From: Nocardia brasiliensis IFM 10847
GTDB taxonomy: Bacteria; Actinomycetota; Actinomycetes; Mycobacteriales; Mycobacteriaceae
Direction of reading: 5' to 3'
NCBI RefSeq assembly: GCF_000710915.1
Contig: NZ_BAUA01000015.1
Span: 1-64,000 of the forward strand
Length of the DNA: 64,000 bases
The translations under genes were made by a program, and so were the position numbers. The notes under the pieces were generated by a model. It was not told the DNA's origin. It did no database searches and worked only from the letters and a program-made list of their open reading frames with translations. Within the stretch, counting starts at the first letter, position 1. Every line of letters starts with the position of its first letter. Below are positions 50,697 to 59,121 of the stretch, piece by piece.

Positions 50697-51038
50697 ATGA
50701 ATGAAGCGGGACAGTGGCAGCCGGCGGCGCGGTTGACGATATTGCTGGACGAAGACGACAAATGGCGACACGCGCCCCTGTACGCCGAGATAGTCAGCCG
50801 GGCCAGGGACACCGGTCTCGCCGGCGCGAGCGTCTGGCGCGGCATCGAAGGCTACGGCGCGTCCTCACGCATCCACACCACGCGCATTCTGGACATGGCC
50901 GATCATCTGCCGCTGGTGCTGATGCTCGTCGACGAACCGGAGCGGTTGCGCGCGTTCGTCGAACAGAACGCGGAACTGTTCGCCACCATCAACGTCGCGC
51001 TCTCGCCACTGGAGCTGTGGCAGGGAGCCGCCCGATGA
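50697..51038 (+). CDS. DUF190 family (PII-like) protein of the fluoride-exporter locus
   Basis: 113 residues from ATG 50697, with GAAAGGGGG upstream. DUF190 proteins have the ferredoxin-like fold of PII signal proteins: LTILLDEDDKW, then GLAGASVWRGIEGYGASSRIH (about 44-64), then DMADHLPLVLMLVDEPERL. They are usually found beside crcB fluoride channels, and may regulate them, perhaps through adenine nucleotides. The TGA stop overlaps the ATG of the CrcB-like frame (ATGA), which supports a functional link. Confidence 0.85.
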   Translation: MNEAGQWQPAARLTILLDEDDKWRHAPLYAEIVSRARDTGLAGASVWRGIEGYGASSRIHTTRILDMADHLPLVLMLVDEPERLRAFVEQNAELFATINVALSPLELWQGAAR

Positions 51039-51274
51039 CACCGCCGTACTACCCCGTGGACCGTGCCGTAGCAGCACGTTTCGAGTCTCTGCTGCCACTT
51101 GGGGCACCGACCGTTAACATTGTCGGTTCGGCGCTGCTCGGTGGATTGGTCGGCGCGGGTGCGGGCAACTGGCTGCCGGCTGCCGCCGGTCTGCGCGGCG
51201 CGCTGATCACGTTCAGCACAAGCCTCGTCGCGGTATTCGCCGTGACGTCGACGACACAGTGGTTGTGGACATGA
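51035..51274 (+). CDS. Shortened CrcB-like (fluoride channel) protein
   Basis: 79 residues; normal CrcB/Fluc subunits have about 110-130 and four helices. The visible core is VNIVGSALLGGLVGAG, corresponding to Fluc helix 2 with the conserved Asn, and LRGALITFSTSLVAVFAV, corresponding to helix 3 with the TFST fluoride-path motif (F-S-T kept, the usual GGxTT lost). Helices 1 and 4 are missing or replaced. It is coupled by ATGA to the DUF190 gene. It may be a decayed remnant, or a pared-down partner of a full CrcB elsewhere. Confidence 0.6.
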   Translation: MTPPYYPVDRAVAARFESLLPLGAPTVNIVGSALLGGLVGAGAGNWLPAAAGLRGALITFSTSLVAVFAVTSTTQWLWT

Positions 51275-51321
51275 TCCTGATGACGAGCAGGGCGCAGCCG
51301 ATACGGAAGGGAGACCCGAGC

Positions 51322-52962
51322 ATGGCCCATGATCGAGCAGGGCGACTCGCGCGTCCCACCGACCTGGAGGACATCGCCCACCTGGTCACGGCCTATTACA
51401 GTCGCATCCCGGATCCGTCCGATCCGGCACAGCAGGTGGTGTTCGGCACCTCCGGGCATCGCGGCTCGAGCCTGGACACCGCCTTCAACGAGGCGCATAT
51501 CCTCGCGATCACCCAGTCGATCGTGGAATACCGTGCGACGCGCGGGATCACCGGTCCGGTGTACCTGGCCAGGGACACGCACGCGCTGTCGGAGCCCGCG
51601 CTGGTCACCGCGCTCGAGGTGCTCGCCGCCAACGATGTGGTGGCGATGATCGACGCCAGGGATCGATACACGCCGACGCCCGCGCTGAGTCATGCTGTGC
51701 TGCGCCATAATCGGGGCGGCACCAAGCACCAGGCCGACGGCATCGTGATCACGCCGTCGCACAACCCGCCGCGCGACGGCGGCTTCAAATACAACCCGCC
51801 GCACGGCGGCCCGGCCGACAACACCGCCACCGACGCCATCGCCGCGCGCGCCAACGAACTGCTGCGCAGCGGCCTGTCCGGGATCAAGCGGACCACCCTG
51901 CAGCACGCGCTGGAGACCAACGTCGAGCGCTACGACTACCTCGGCCACTACATCGCCGATTTGCCGAACGTGTTGAACCTGGACGCGATTCGCGGCGCGG
52001 GCATCCGGCTCGGCGCCGACCCGATGGGCGGGGCGAGCGTCGACTACTGGGAGGAGATCGGGCAGCGCTACGACCTCGAGCTCGAGGTTGTCAACCCGTT
52101 CGTCGACCCCACTTGGCGTTTCATGACGCTGGACAGCGACGGCAAGATCCGGATGGATCCGTCCTCGCGGTACGCGATGGCCTCGCTCATCGCGATCAAG
52201 GACGACTACGACCTGTCCACCGGCAACGACGCCGACGCCGACCGGCACGGCATCGTCACCCCCGACGGCGGGCTGATGAACCCGAACCACTTCCTCGCGG
52301 TCGCCATCGAATACCTGGTCGCGAACCGGATGGGCTGGGACGCGCTCACCAAGATCGGCAAGACGGTGGTCACCTCGTCGATGATCGACCGGGTGGTCGG
52401 CGTGCTCGGCCGCGATGTGCACGAGGTGCCCGTCGGGTTCAAGTTCTTCGTGCCCGGATTGTTCAGCGGCAGCCTCGCTTTCGGCGGGGAGGAGAGCGCG
52501 GGCGCCTCGTTCCTGCGGATGGACGGCACCGTCTGGACCACCGACAAGGACGGCATCCTGCTCGCGCTGCTCGCCGCCGAGATCGCCGCGGTCACCGGCC
52601 AGAGCCCGTCGGCGCGCTACGTCGAACTCGAAAAGCGGTACGGCACTCCGGCCTACGCGCGGATCGACGCCGCCGCGACCCCGGAACAGAAAGCACTGCT
52701 GGCGAAGTTGACTCCGGACATGATCACCACCAAGGAGATCGCCGGTGAGCCCATCACGTCCGTGCTCACCAGGGCGAAAGGAAACGGCGCGCCGCTGGGC
52801 GGCCTCAAGGTGACCACCGAGAACGCCTGGTTCGCCGCCCGCCCGTCGGGCACCGAGGACAAATACAAGATCTACGCGGAGTCGTTCCACGGTCCCGAGC
52901 ATCTGGCGCAGGTGCAGGCGGCCGCGGAGGAAGTGGTGGGACAGGCGCTATCCGGTGAGTGA
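51322..52962 (+). CDS. pgm: Phosphoglucomutase, alpha-D-glucose-phosphate specific
   Basis: 546 residues from ATG 51322, with GGAAGGGAGA upstream; 21 more codons are open but the family begins at MAHDRAGRLARPTDL. The catalytic phosphoserine is in ITPSHNPPRDGG (Ser about 146), the magnesium loop is NDADADRHG (about 302-309), the substrate loop GGEESAGASF lies near residue 390, and the phosphate-binding ARPSGTEDKYKIY is at the C terminus. It interconverts glucose-1-phosphate and glucose-6-phosphate for glycogen, trehalose and wall polysaccharide synthesis. The MFS gene overlaps its last 8 bp. Confidence 0.95.
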   Translation: MAHDRAGRLARPTDLEDIAHLVTAYYSRIPDPSDPAQQVVFGTSGHRGSSLDTAFNEAHILAITQSIVEYRATRGITGPVYLARDTHALSEPALVTALEVLAANDVVAMIDARDRYTPTPALSHAVLRHNRGGTKHQADGIVITPSHNPPRDGGFKYNPPHGGPADNTATDAIAARANELLRSGLSGIKRTTLQHALETNVERYDYLGHYIADLPNVLNLDAIRGAGIRLGADPMGGASVDYWEEIGQRYDLELEVVNPFVDPTWRFMTLDSDGKIRMDPSSRYAMASLIAIKDDYDLSTGNDADADRHGIVTPDGGLMNPNHFLAVAIEYLVANRMGWDALTKIGKTVVTSSMIDRVVGVLGRDVHEVPVGFKFFVPGLFSGSLAFGGEESAGASFLRMDGTVWTTDKDGILLALLAAEIAAVTGQSPSARYVELEKRYGTPAYARIDAAATPEQKALLAKLTPDMITTKEIAGEPITSVLTRAKGNGAPLGGLKVTTENAWFAARPSGTEDKYKIYAESFHGPEHLAQVQAAAEEVVGQALSGE

Positions 52963-54397
52963 CGGATCGGCCGGCGGTAGATCGAGCGTCCGGAGCGACC
53001 GCCCCGCAGCCCTGCCCATCGAGATCTGGGTGCTCGTCGGCGGCGCGTTCGTCATCGCCATCGGGTTCGGCCTGGTCGCGCCGGTGCTGCCGCAGTTCGC
53101 GCGCAGCTTCGGGGTCGGAGTGGCGGCGGCCTCGGCGATCGTGAGCGCGTTCGCGCTGATGCGCCTGCTCTTCGCGCCGTTGAGCGGACGACTGGTGCAG
53201 CGGCTGGGTGAGCGGTCGGTGTATCTCGGCGGCCTGCTGATCGTCGCGGTCTCCACCGGTGCCAGCGCGCTGGCCCAAGGCTACTGGCAGTTGATGGTTT
53301 TGCGGTCGCTCGGCGGGATCGGGTCGACCATGTTCACGGTGTCCTCGCTGGCGCTGGTGATTCGGATGTCGCCGCCCGCCGCGCGCGGACGGGTGTCCGG
53401 GCTGTGGTCGACCAGCTTCCTGATCGGGTCGGTCAGCGGGCCGCTGGTCGGTGGTGCGCTGTCCGGGCTCGGGCTGCGGATGCCGTTCGTGATCTACGCG
53501 GTCGCGCTGCTGGCGGTGACCGTCGCGGTGTATCTGGCGCTGCGCGATTCGCAGCTGGCCGCCCCCGAACCCGTCGGCGGCGTGCGGATGATGTCGTTCC
53601 GGGAGGCGTGGGCGCGATCGGAGTACCGCGCGGTGCTGTGGTCCAACTTCGCCAACGGCGCGGCGATCTTCGGCGTGCGGATGGCGCTGGTGCCGTTGCT
53701 CGTGGTCGAGGTGCTGCACCAGACGCCGGGCATGGCCGGGGTGGCGCTGACCGTGTTCGCCGCGGGCAATGTCGCGGTGCTCTTCCTCGCCGGCCGGTAC
53801 TCGGATCGCCTGGGGCGCAAACCTTTCCTGATCGCGGGCTCGCTGGTGTGCGCGCTGGGCACGGCCGGGCTGGGTATCGCCGACACCCTGCCGTGGTTGC
53901 TCATCACGTCGTTCGTGGCCGGGCTCGGGGCAGGCATGTTCACCCCGACGCAGCAGGCCGCGGTCGCCGACATCATCGGGCCGAACGCGCGCGGCGGACC
54001 GGTGCTGGCCGGATTCCAGATGGCGGCCGACTTCGGCACCGTGCTCGGCCCCGTCGCGGTCGGTGCGCTGGCGCAGCAGGCGTCCTACGGGCTGGCGCTG
54101 GCCGTGACCGGTGCGCTGCTCGCCGTCGCGGCCGTCGGGTGGGCGATCGTGCCGGAGCCGCTGCGCAAGCGGGCCGCCGAAGAAACGGTCGACTGTGACC
54201 ACCTCTGTGGTGCGGATGGCGCCGATCATCAGTTGTCGGCCCGCGGGGACAAGGTCGATCAGGCGGTGACCGAGGTCGCGGGTGCGCCCATCGCGGACAG
54301 TGCGGTGCCGCCGGTGGCCGAACCCGCTGTCGCCGAAGAGGACCGGGCGGCGCGGCCGGGTGTGGACAGATCGCACGAGGCCACCACGGGCCGTTGA
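52955..54397 (+). CDS. MFS transporter, DHA1 type, with cytosolic tail
   Basis: 480 residues from GTG 52955, overlapping the phosphoglucomutase gene by 8 bp, so translation is probably coupled. Twelve helices from about 23 to 400: first helix VGGAFVIAIGFGLVAPVLPQFA, motif A SGRLVQRLGERSVYLG, and the half-repeat motif LAGRYSDRLGRKPF. The last 70 residues are a hydrophilic acidic tail, which is unusual. It is a drug- or metabolite-type exporter of unknown substrate; a link to sugar phosphates is not implied by sequence. Confidence 0.9.
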   Translation: MSDGSAGGRSSVRSDRPAALPIEIWVLVGGAFVIAIGFGLVAPVLPQFARSFGVGVAAASAIVSAFALMRLLFAPLSGRLVQRLGERSVYLGGLLIVAVSTGASALAQGYWQLMVLRSLGGIGSTMFTVSSLALVIRMSPPAARGRVSGLWSTSFLIGSVSGPLVGGALSGLGLRMPFVIYAVALLAVTVAVYLALRDSQLAAPEPVGGVRMMSFREAWARSEYRAVLWSNFANGAAIFGVRMALVPLLVVEVLHQTPGMAGVALTVFAAGNVAVLFLAGRYSDRLGRKPFLIAGSLVCALGTAGLGIADTLPWLLITSFVAGLGAGMFTPTQQAAVADIIGPNARGGPVLAGFQMAADFGTVLGPVAVGALAQQASYGLALAVTGALLAVAAVGWAIVPEPLRKRAAEETVDCDHLCGADGADHQLSARGDKVDQAVTEVAGAPIADSAVPPVAEPAVAEEDRAARPGVDRSHEATTGR

Positions 54398-54518
54398 GGG
54401 TGCGGATGCTACCTGTGCGGGTCGTCGTTGCCTTGCGGGTCGACGCCGCATGTAGGGGTCGTCGCAGCGTGCGGGGGTGGCGCGTCGGCACCGCGGGCGT
54501 TGCGGCAGAGTGTGAGGG

Positions 54519-55256
54519 GTGAGCGAATCGCGTTCGAACTACACCCCGCGGCCCATGTCCAGCAAGACCACGTACGCGCTGGGGGCGGTGGCCCTCGCGT
54601 TGATCGCGGTGATCGTCGTCGCGGCGCTCAACTGGGGGCACGACGAGGCGAGTGTGCGTAACGACGGGTATGGACCGGTGCGGGACGCCTCGGTCCGGGC
54701 ACAGTTGGAACCGGACGGTTCGATTCTGCTCGGGCGCGTCGACGCCAAGAAGACGATCGATATCTTCGAAGATCCGCTCTGCCCCGGTTGCGGAAATCTG
54801 GAACGCATCTACGGCCAGGAGATCGCGCAGAAAATCGACGAGGGCAAACTGGCGGTGCGCTACCGGCTGGTGAACTTCCTGGATGCCCGTTCGCGGAGCA
54901 AGGACTATTCCAGCCGGGCGGTGGCCGCGAATCAGTGTGTCGCTGAGGGCGGTTCGGGGCCGGTGTACTCTAAGTTCCACATGGAACTGTTCACCACCAA
55001 GCGACCGAGCGAGGGCGGTGCGGATCTGAGCAACGACGAACTCGCCGCGCTCGCCCGGGTTGCGGGCGCGCCGGAGTCGCAGTTGCAGTGCGTAGCCACC
55101 GGTGCCCGGGTCGATCAGGCCAAGGTCACCGCCACCGCCGCGACCGCGGCGCTCGGCGAGGCGCTCGACGGCACAGCGGCGACTCCCGCGGTGTTCGACG
55201 GCAAGACGAAGATCGATGTGAGCAACGCGGACTGGGTGGATGTGCTGACCCGGTAG
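54519..55256 (+). CDS. Membrane-anchored DsbA-like thiol oxidoreductase
   Basis: 245 residues from GTG 54519. A single N-terminal helix (about 18-37, YALGAVALALIAVIVVAALN) anchors an extracytoplasmic thioredoxin fold of DsbA_4 type. The active site is FEDPLCPGCGNLE with C88 and C91; two further cysteines (ANQC and LQC) may form a structural disulfide. The TPAVF cis-proline loop is at about 225-229. It likely forms or isomerises disulfides in exported proteins, with VKOR (not nearby) as its oxidant. Confidence 0.9.
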   Translation: MSESRSNYTPRPMSSKTTYALGAVALALIAVIVVAALNWGHDEASVRNDGYGPVRDASVRAQLEPDGSILLGRVDAKKTIDIFEDPLCPGCGNLERIYGQEIAQKIDEGKLAVRYRLVNFLDARSRSKDYSSRAVAANQCVAEGGSGPVYSKFHMELFTTKRPSEGGADLSNDELAALARVAGAPESQLQCVATGARVDQAKVTATAATAALGEALDGTAATPAVFDGKTKIDVSNADWVDVLTR

Positions 55257-55357
55257 TGGTGAGTGCCCGATTGTGTCATTGGCCCGCGCCGCATGTGGCT
55301 GTGTAGCTAGGCTTTTCGAATACGGTCAATTGTCCGAGTCCGCCCGAAGGATGAACG

Positions 55358-56161
55358 ATGACGAGTTCCGAGTCGGCGCCCGTTGATTTCGACGTGAGCA
55401 AGCCGAGCATCTCGAGAGTCTACGACGCGCTACTCGGTGGCAAGGATTTTTATCCGTCCGACGAGCGAGTCATCGAACATCTCCGGCAAACGATGCCCGA
55501 CGTGGACGAACTGGCGAAGCTGAATCGCGCCGCACTCGGTCGTGGTGTCAAATACCTGGCCGGAAAGGCAGGCCTGAAGCAGTATCTCGACCTCGGCGCC
55601 GGGCTGCCCACCATGGAGAACACCCACCAGGTGGCGCAGGCGTTCCAGCCGGACGCAAAAGTCGTTTATGTCGACAAGGACCCGATCGTATTGGCGCACG
55701 GGCGGGCGTTACTCGGTGACAACGGTCAAACTCGGGTCATCACCGCTGATTTGCGCGATCCGGCGGCCGTGCTGGCGCATCCCGATGTGCAGAAGATGAT
55801 CGATTTCACCGAACCGGTGGCGATCCTGCTCGTCGGCATGCTGCACCACCTACACGACGACGAAGATCCGGAAGGCGTTGTCGCCGGATACCTGGACGGG
55901 GTGCCGGCCGGCAGCCATTTGTTCGTCACGCACTTCCTCGACAACGGCCCCGAATCGCGGGCGCTGGAGCGGTCGTTCCTCGAATTCCTCGGCACCGGAC
56001 GCTTCCGGACCGAAGCGGAGATCCTCCGGTTGTTCCGTGGTTTCGAACTCGTCGAGCCCGGCCTGGTGCCGCTGAGCAATTGGCAGCCGGACACTATCGT
56101 GCGCGATCCCCTTCCGTTGGTGGAGCAGATCATCGTCGGCGGAATAGCCGTCAAGTCCTGA
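55358..56161 (+). CDS. DUF574-type SAM-dependent methyltransferase
   Basis: 267 residues of the actinobacterial S-adenosyl methyltransferase family (PF04672). The family start VSKPSISRVYDALLGGKDFY (about 14-33), the SAM motif YLDLGAGLPTMEN (about 75-87) and VVYVDKDPIVLAHGRALL are clear. These genes are numerous in Nocardia, Streptomyces and relatives; substrates are mostly unknown. RBS CCGAAGGA precedes the ATG. It is followed by the degenerate repeat array. Confidence 0.92.
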   Translation: MTSSESAPVDFDVSKPSISRVYDALLGGKDFYPSDERVIEHLRQTMPDVDELAKLNRAALGRGVKYLAGKAGLKQYLDLGAGLPTMENTHQVAQAFQPDAKVVYVDKDPIVLAHGRALLGDNGQTRVITADLRDPAAVLAHPDVQKMIDFTEPVAILLVGMLHHLHDDEDPEGVVAGYLDGVPAGSHLFVTHFLDNGPESRALERSFLEFLGTGRFRTEAEILRLFRGFELVEPGLVPLSNWQPDTIVRDPLPLVEQIIVGGIAVKS

Positions 56162-56199
56162 GTCCGAGGGCCGAGCCGGACGCACCACCCGTCACGGCC

Positions 56200-56640
56200 C
56201 GGCCCGCCCGGCGCGCGATCCGACTCCCAGAGTTCCCCGGGACCGCGGCGCCGAGCATTCGGGTGGTTCCGGGGCGCCCCAGCGGGTTCGACGGCACCCG
56301 GTTGGTTTCAGGGCATCCAGTGGGTTCCGGGGCCGAGCCGTCGCATGCTGCGAGGGCTCGGCCCGCTCGACGGGCCATCCGGCTTCCCCAGCCGGCCGGA
56401 TAGCCGCTGTCGAGCATTCGGTTGGTCTGTGCGGTGTGATCTGTTGTGCGGCCGAAAGTTCCGTTGTCAGGCAAGGCCGGCGACTCCACCAGTCGCCGGC
56501 CCGGCCTGCTCGACGGCGCCGGCCCGGCTTCCCCAGTAACCCGGGACTGCTGCGCGTCGAGATTTCGGGTGGTCGGTGGGCGGGGCGTCGACTCCGGTTG
56601 CCGACGCCCCGGCCCGGCTGCTCGACCGCGGGAACCGTTG
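56200..56640. repeat. Degenerate tandem repeat array with hairpins
   Basis: A roughly 150-bp unit recurs about three times, marked by GAGCATTCGGG (56253), GAGCATTCGG (56412) and GAGATTTCGGG (56559), each preceded by CCGRCTYCCCAG-like bases and by GGCCCGsCTGCTCGAC. Hairpins are built in: 56330-56364 (10 bp plus 5 bp around one mismatch), 56475-56501 (GGCCGGCGACT with a 5-base loop, perfect 11 bp) and 56582-56610 (GGGGCGTCG, perfect 9 bp). No gene is supported in the 517-bp gap between the methyltransferase and the HNH gene. Confidence 0.6.
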
Positions 56641-56678
56641 CCTCGTCACCACGGATCCGTGCCGGTCGAACTCGTGGT

Positions 56679-58106
56679 TCAGTACGCGGTGTCGACCGCG
56701 GGAGTTGCTGTGTCATCGGGGATTTCGTCCTCCGGGGTAATCCGGCACAGTTGCCGATGGACCAGGACGTGACCGCGCAGGGGATAGGCGATATCGTCGG
56801 CCAACGAGCGGGGGCTCGCCTCGACGGTCGGTGCTTGCGCGGTGGGCGCGTCGGAATCGTTGTGCGGGAACAGGTATCGCGCACCTTCGCGCGTAGTCGT
56901 CTGCTGCGCGCCGGTGGGCGTGGTCCACTGCAGCCGGTCGGCCTCGGCCAGCCAGGTCGCCCACGGCACTTTTCGCTTGTCCACCAACACTTTCAAGCGG
57001 TGGTGCCGGGTGCACAGTGTCGTCACATCGGCGCGGGTGGCGGGGGAGCGATGGTGTGCTAGTTCGGATTCCGCCGCGGGCATCACACAATTCGGGAACC
57101 GGCACATGCCATCGAGGGCGCGCACCTCGCGCGCCAATCGCGGTGTGTACGCGACCTGTTCGGCGGCGACCGGCTCCTCGGCGTCCGACCGCTCCGGAAT
57201 CACTTGGAACCGAGCATGTTCGGCGACCATCCGCGCCAGCGCCGCATCGATCGGGCCGTAACCGGCCAGGAACGCCGGCGCCTCCGTCATGCCGAGCAGC
57301 GTGTCCGCCGGAATACCGATCTGGATCAGCGGCCGCCGCGGCGGCTGTGCCACCTCCCGCTTCGGACATCGTTCGCCACGTCCGCACGTGCACCGCAATC
57401 GTCCCGAACCGTCCGCCAACGCCACCAGTGCATCCGCGCGCCGCTGCGGCATCGTCCGCGGGTCCGCCGAACACACCTGCAAACTCATCTCCCGCAGCCG
57501 CATCGCCACCGTCTGCGCGCCCGGCGCGGGCAACACCCCGTCGAACACCGCCATGCTGTCCTGGATCGCCCGAATCCGCACGTCCCGATCGTCCTGACGC
57601 CGCTCCCGCCGCCGTTGCGCGCCAACCGGATCCAACCGCGCCACCCATCGCCGCGCCGTCTGCCGCAGCCGCACCGGCGTGGTCCGGGTCGCGGTCTCCA
57701 GCAACCGCGGCTCCAACTCGTCGAGCACCTCCCTGGCCACCGCGCGCGTGCTATCGATCACCACCCGCACCTTCGCCAGATCGATCCGCCCCGCCGCGAA
57801 CTCCGCTCGCGTGCGCGGCAACCACCCCTCCAGCGCCAACCCCACATCGATCATCGCGGCGACCGACCCCTCGTCGACCTGGACCGCCATCGCCGCTTCG
57901 GTCGCCGCGAACTCACCCGCCCGCACCCCACCCGGCCCGGGCTCCGCACTCGACGCCCGATGCCGCCGATACAACTCGCGTACCGCGAACACCTCCGCCG
58001 CCTGCGCCGCCGCAGCAGCCCCATGCGCCGTCCGAAGGGCCTCGATCAACCCCTCATCGCTCATGGCCTGAAAGTCCATCACCGAGGAACCGCCTCCTTC
58101 GAACAT
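56679..58106 (-). CDS. 13E12-repeat-type protein: DUF222 plus HNH endonuclease
   Basis: 475 residues from ATG 58106. N-terminal DUF222 (about 20-270, helical), then the C-terminal HNH module CRFPNCVMPAAESELAHHRS followed by VTTLCTRHHRLKV, in which the Cys pairs and His residues form the betabetaalpha-metal site. These genes are repeated many times in mycobacterial, Nocardia and Rhodococcus genomes (13E12 family); a mobile or defence role is suspected but unproven. TAGACT lies 7 bases before the ATG, so the mRNA is probably leaderless; ATG 58079 is the alternative. Confidence 0.9.
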   Translation of the reverse strand: MFEGGGSSVMDFQAMSDEGLIEALRTAHGAAAAAQAAEVFAVRELYRRHRASSAEPGPGGVRAGEFAATEAAMAVQVDEGSVAAMIDVGLALEGWLPRTRAEFAAGRIDLAKVRVVIDSTRAVAREVLDELEPRLLETATRTTPVRLRQTARRWVARLDPVGAQRRRERRQDDRDVRIRAIQDSMAVFDGVLPAPGAQTVAMRLREMSLQVCSADPRTMPQRRADALVALADGSGRLRCTCGRGERCPKREVAQPPRRPLIQIGIPADTLLGMTEAPAFLAGYGPIDAALARMVAEHARFQVIPERSDAEEPVAAEQVAYTPRLAREVRALDGMCRFPNCVMPAAESELAHHRSPATRADVTTLCTRHHRLKVLVDKRKVPWATWLAEADRLQWTTPTGAQQTTTREGARYLFPHNDSDAPTAQAPTVEASPRSLADDIAYPLRGHVLVHRQLCRITPEDEIPDDTATPAVDTAY

Positions 58107-58114
58107 GCGTTCGA
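58099..58114. promoter_or_regulatory. Palindrome across the 13E12 gene start
   Basis: TCGAAC-ATGC-GTTCGA, perfect 6-bp arms centred on the start codon and next to the -10-like TAGACT of the minus-strand gene. A bound protein would block a leaderless transcript. Confidence 0.4.
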
Positions 58115-58228
58115 GTCTACGACCCGCAAACCCCCTCCGCCACCCCCAATTCAAGGCGATTTGGCCGCCACCACACCCGTGGTGTAACTTCGTTCAGGCA
58201 GTCAGGGAAACCTGAAAGCAACCCACTC

Positions 58229-58301
58229 GGGGCTATGGCGCAGCTGGTAGCGCACCACACTGGCAGTGTGGGGGTCAGGGGTTCGAGTCCCCTTAGCTCC
58301 A
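58229..58301 (+). tRNA. alaT: tRNA-Ala (GGC anticodon)
   Basis: 73 nt. The acceptor stem GGGGCTA pairs with TAGCTCC (58294-58300), with discriminator A at 58301 and no encoded CCA (CCG follows). The anticodon stem CCACA/TGTGG encloses the 7-base loop CTGGCAG, giving anticodon GGC at 58262-58264 for Ala codons GCC/GCU. The T arm has GGTTCGAGTCC. A Rho-independent terminator follows 12 bases later. The symbol is provisional. Confidence 0.95.
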
Positions 58302-58312
58302 CCGAATCGAAG

Positions 58313-58343
58313 GCTCGTGCTCGCAAAGAGCGCGAGCTTTTTT
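58313..58343 (+). terminator. Rho-independent terminator of tRNA-Ala
   Basis: GCTCGTGCTC - GCAAA - GAGCGCGAGC followed by TTTTTT, a 10-bp stem with one G-T wobble: the only classical T-tract terminator in the window. Confidence 0.9.
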
Positions 58344-58420
58344 CGGTTCCGCGTGTCTTGTGGGGGCGCAGCCCCCACGCCCCGCCCGGCGGGCTTCGCC
58401 CCCGGACCCCCTCCCTTGTC

Positions 58421-58600
58421 GACCTGTCCCGGTTGGTGTCCAGCCTCTGTTTTGCCCGGCTCGCCAGTCCCGATGCCGCGCCCCCGGACCCCCTCCCTTG
58501 CCGACCTGTCCCGGTTGGTGTCCAGCCTCTGTTTTGCCCGGCTCGCCAGTCCCGATGCCGCGCCCCCGGACCCCTCTCTTGTCGACCTGTCCTGGTTCGT
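58421..58600. repeat. Two-copy ~82-bp tandem direct repeat
   Basis: Unit 1 (58421-58502) and unit 2 (58503-58583) are nearly identical over the whole length, beginning GACCTGTCCCGGTTGGTG and ending in the CCCCCGGACCCCCTCCCTT-like run. A third, diverging start follows at 58584 (GACCTGTCCTGGTTCG), and the tail of an earlier unit precedes the first (about 58399-58420). Confidence 0.85.
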
Positions 58601-59046
58601 ATCCATCGCGGACAACCGCTGCGTCGCGGTCCTCGATTTCGGCGATGACTTCGGATGCGTGCCAGTAGTTCGAGGGGCGAGGCGTCCTGCGGTGACGGCG
58701 GCCAGCGTGACGTTCGCCGCTTCGTCCGGCTTGTCGGCCGCGACCAGGGCGAGTCTCAAATCCAGGTTGGCTGAGGCGATTCGGCGGGCCGGACTCCTGT
58801 GGAGAACGACTCTTCCGCGTTGACGTCCAGCAGAGTTGGCGCGGTGCATCGAGTGTAGGACTGTCATGCGTTCGCGCGAGCGGAGATTGGCACAGCGGGC
58901 TGCGGTTGAAGCAGCTAAAGTCCGCGGGTGTGCTCGGGCATCCCCGGCCGCTGGTGATGCGCGGGGTGCGGGCCTCTCGGCCGATATCCCGGAACTGTCG
59001 GGAGTGGTGTCGCGAGACTGTGCGATGCTCGCGAGGGTGGTTGTAC

Positions 59047-59068
59047 TGATTGCTAAACTCGGCAATCA
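59047..59068. promoter_or_regulatory. ArsR-type operator upstream of arsR
   Basis: TGATTGC-N8-GCAATCA, perfect 7-bp arms, 54 bp before the arsR ATG and with TAAAC inside the spacer. The word ACTGATTGC recurs in the pckG promoter (59491-59499). Confidence 0.6.
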
Positions 59069-59121
59069 AGGGAGTATCATCAATTTCGGCGCCTATCGGC
59101 AGCGGAAGGAGCGGTGTGCGC

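Larger units (their letters stand above)
58344..59121. other. Gene-poor region between tRNA-Ala and arsR
   Basis: About 780 bp apart from the tandem repeat without a supportable gene. Open frames on both strands are low-complexity Pro/Arg translations of GC-rich sequence with no family character. The last 80 bp form the arsR promoter with TGATTGC-N8-GCAATCA (59047-59068). Confidence 0.5.

Noticed and set aside
51049..52902. 617-codon minus-strand frame opposite pgm
   Set aside because: Overlaps phosphoglucomutase completely and has no conserved motifs.
56330..56610. CRISPR array
   Set aside because: The repeats are about 150 bp apart, degenerate and with differing hairpins; no cas genes are present.
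58229..58301. tRNA-Ala as a phage or ICE attachment site
   Set aside because: No second copy of the tRNA 3' end and no integrase in the window.
57017..58648. 543-codon plus-strand frame opposite the 13E12 gene
   Set aside because: Pro/Ser/Arg-rich mirror frame, and it runs through the tRNA gene.
58266..58823. Open frames through tRNA, terminator and tandem repeat
   Set aside because: They begin inside the tRNA and are translations of repeat DNA.
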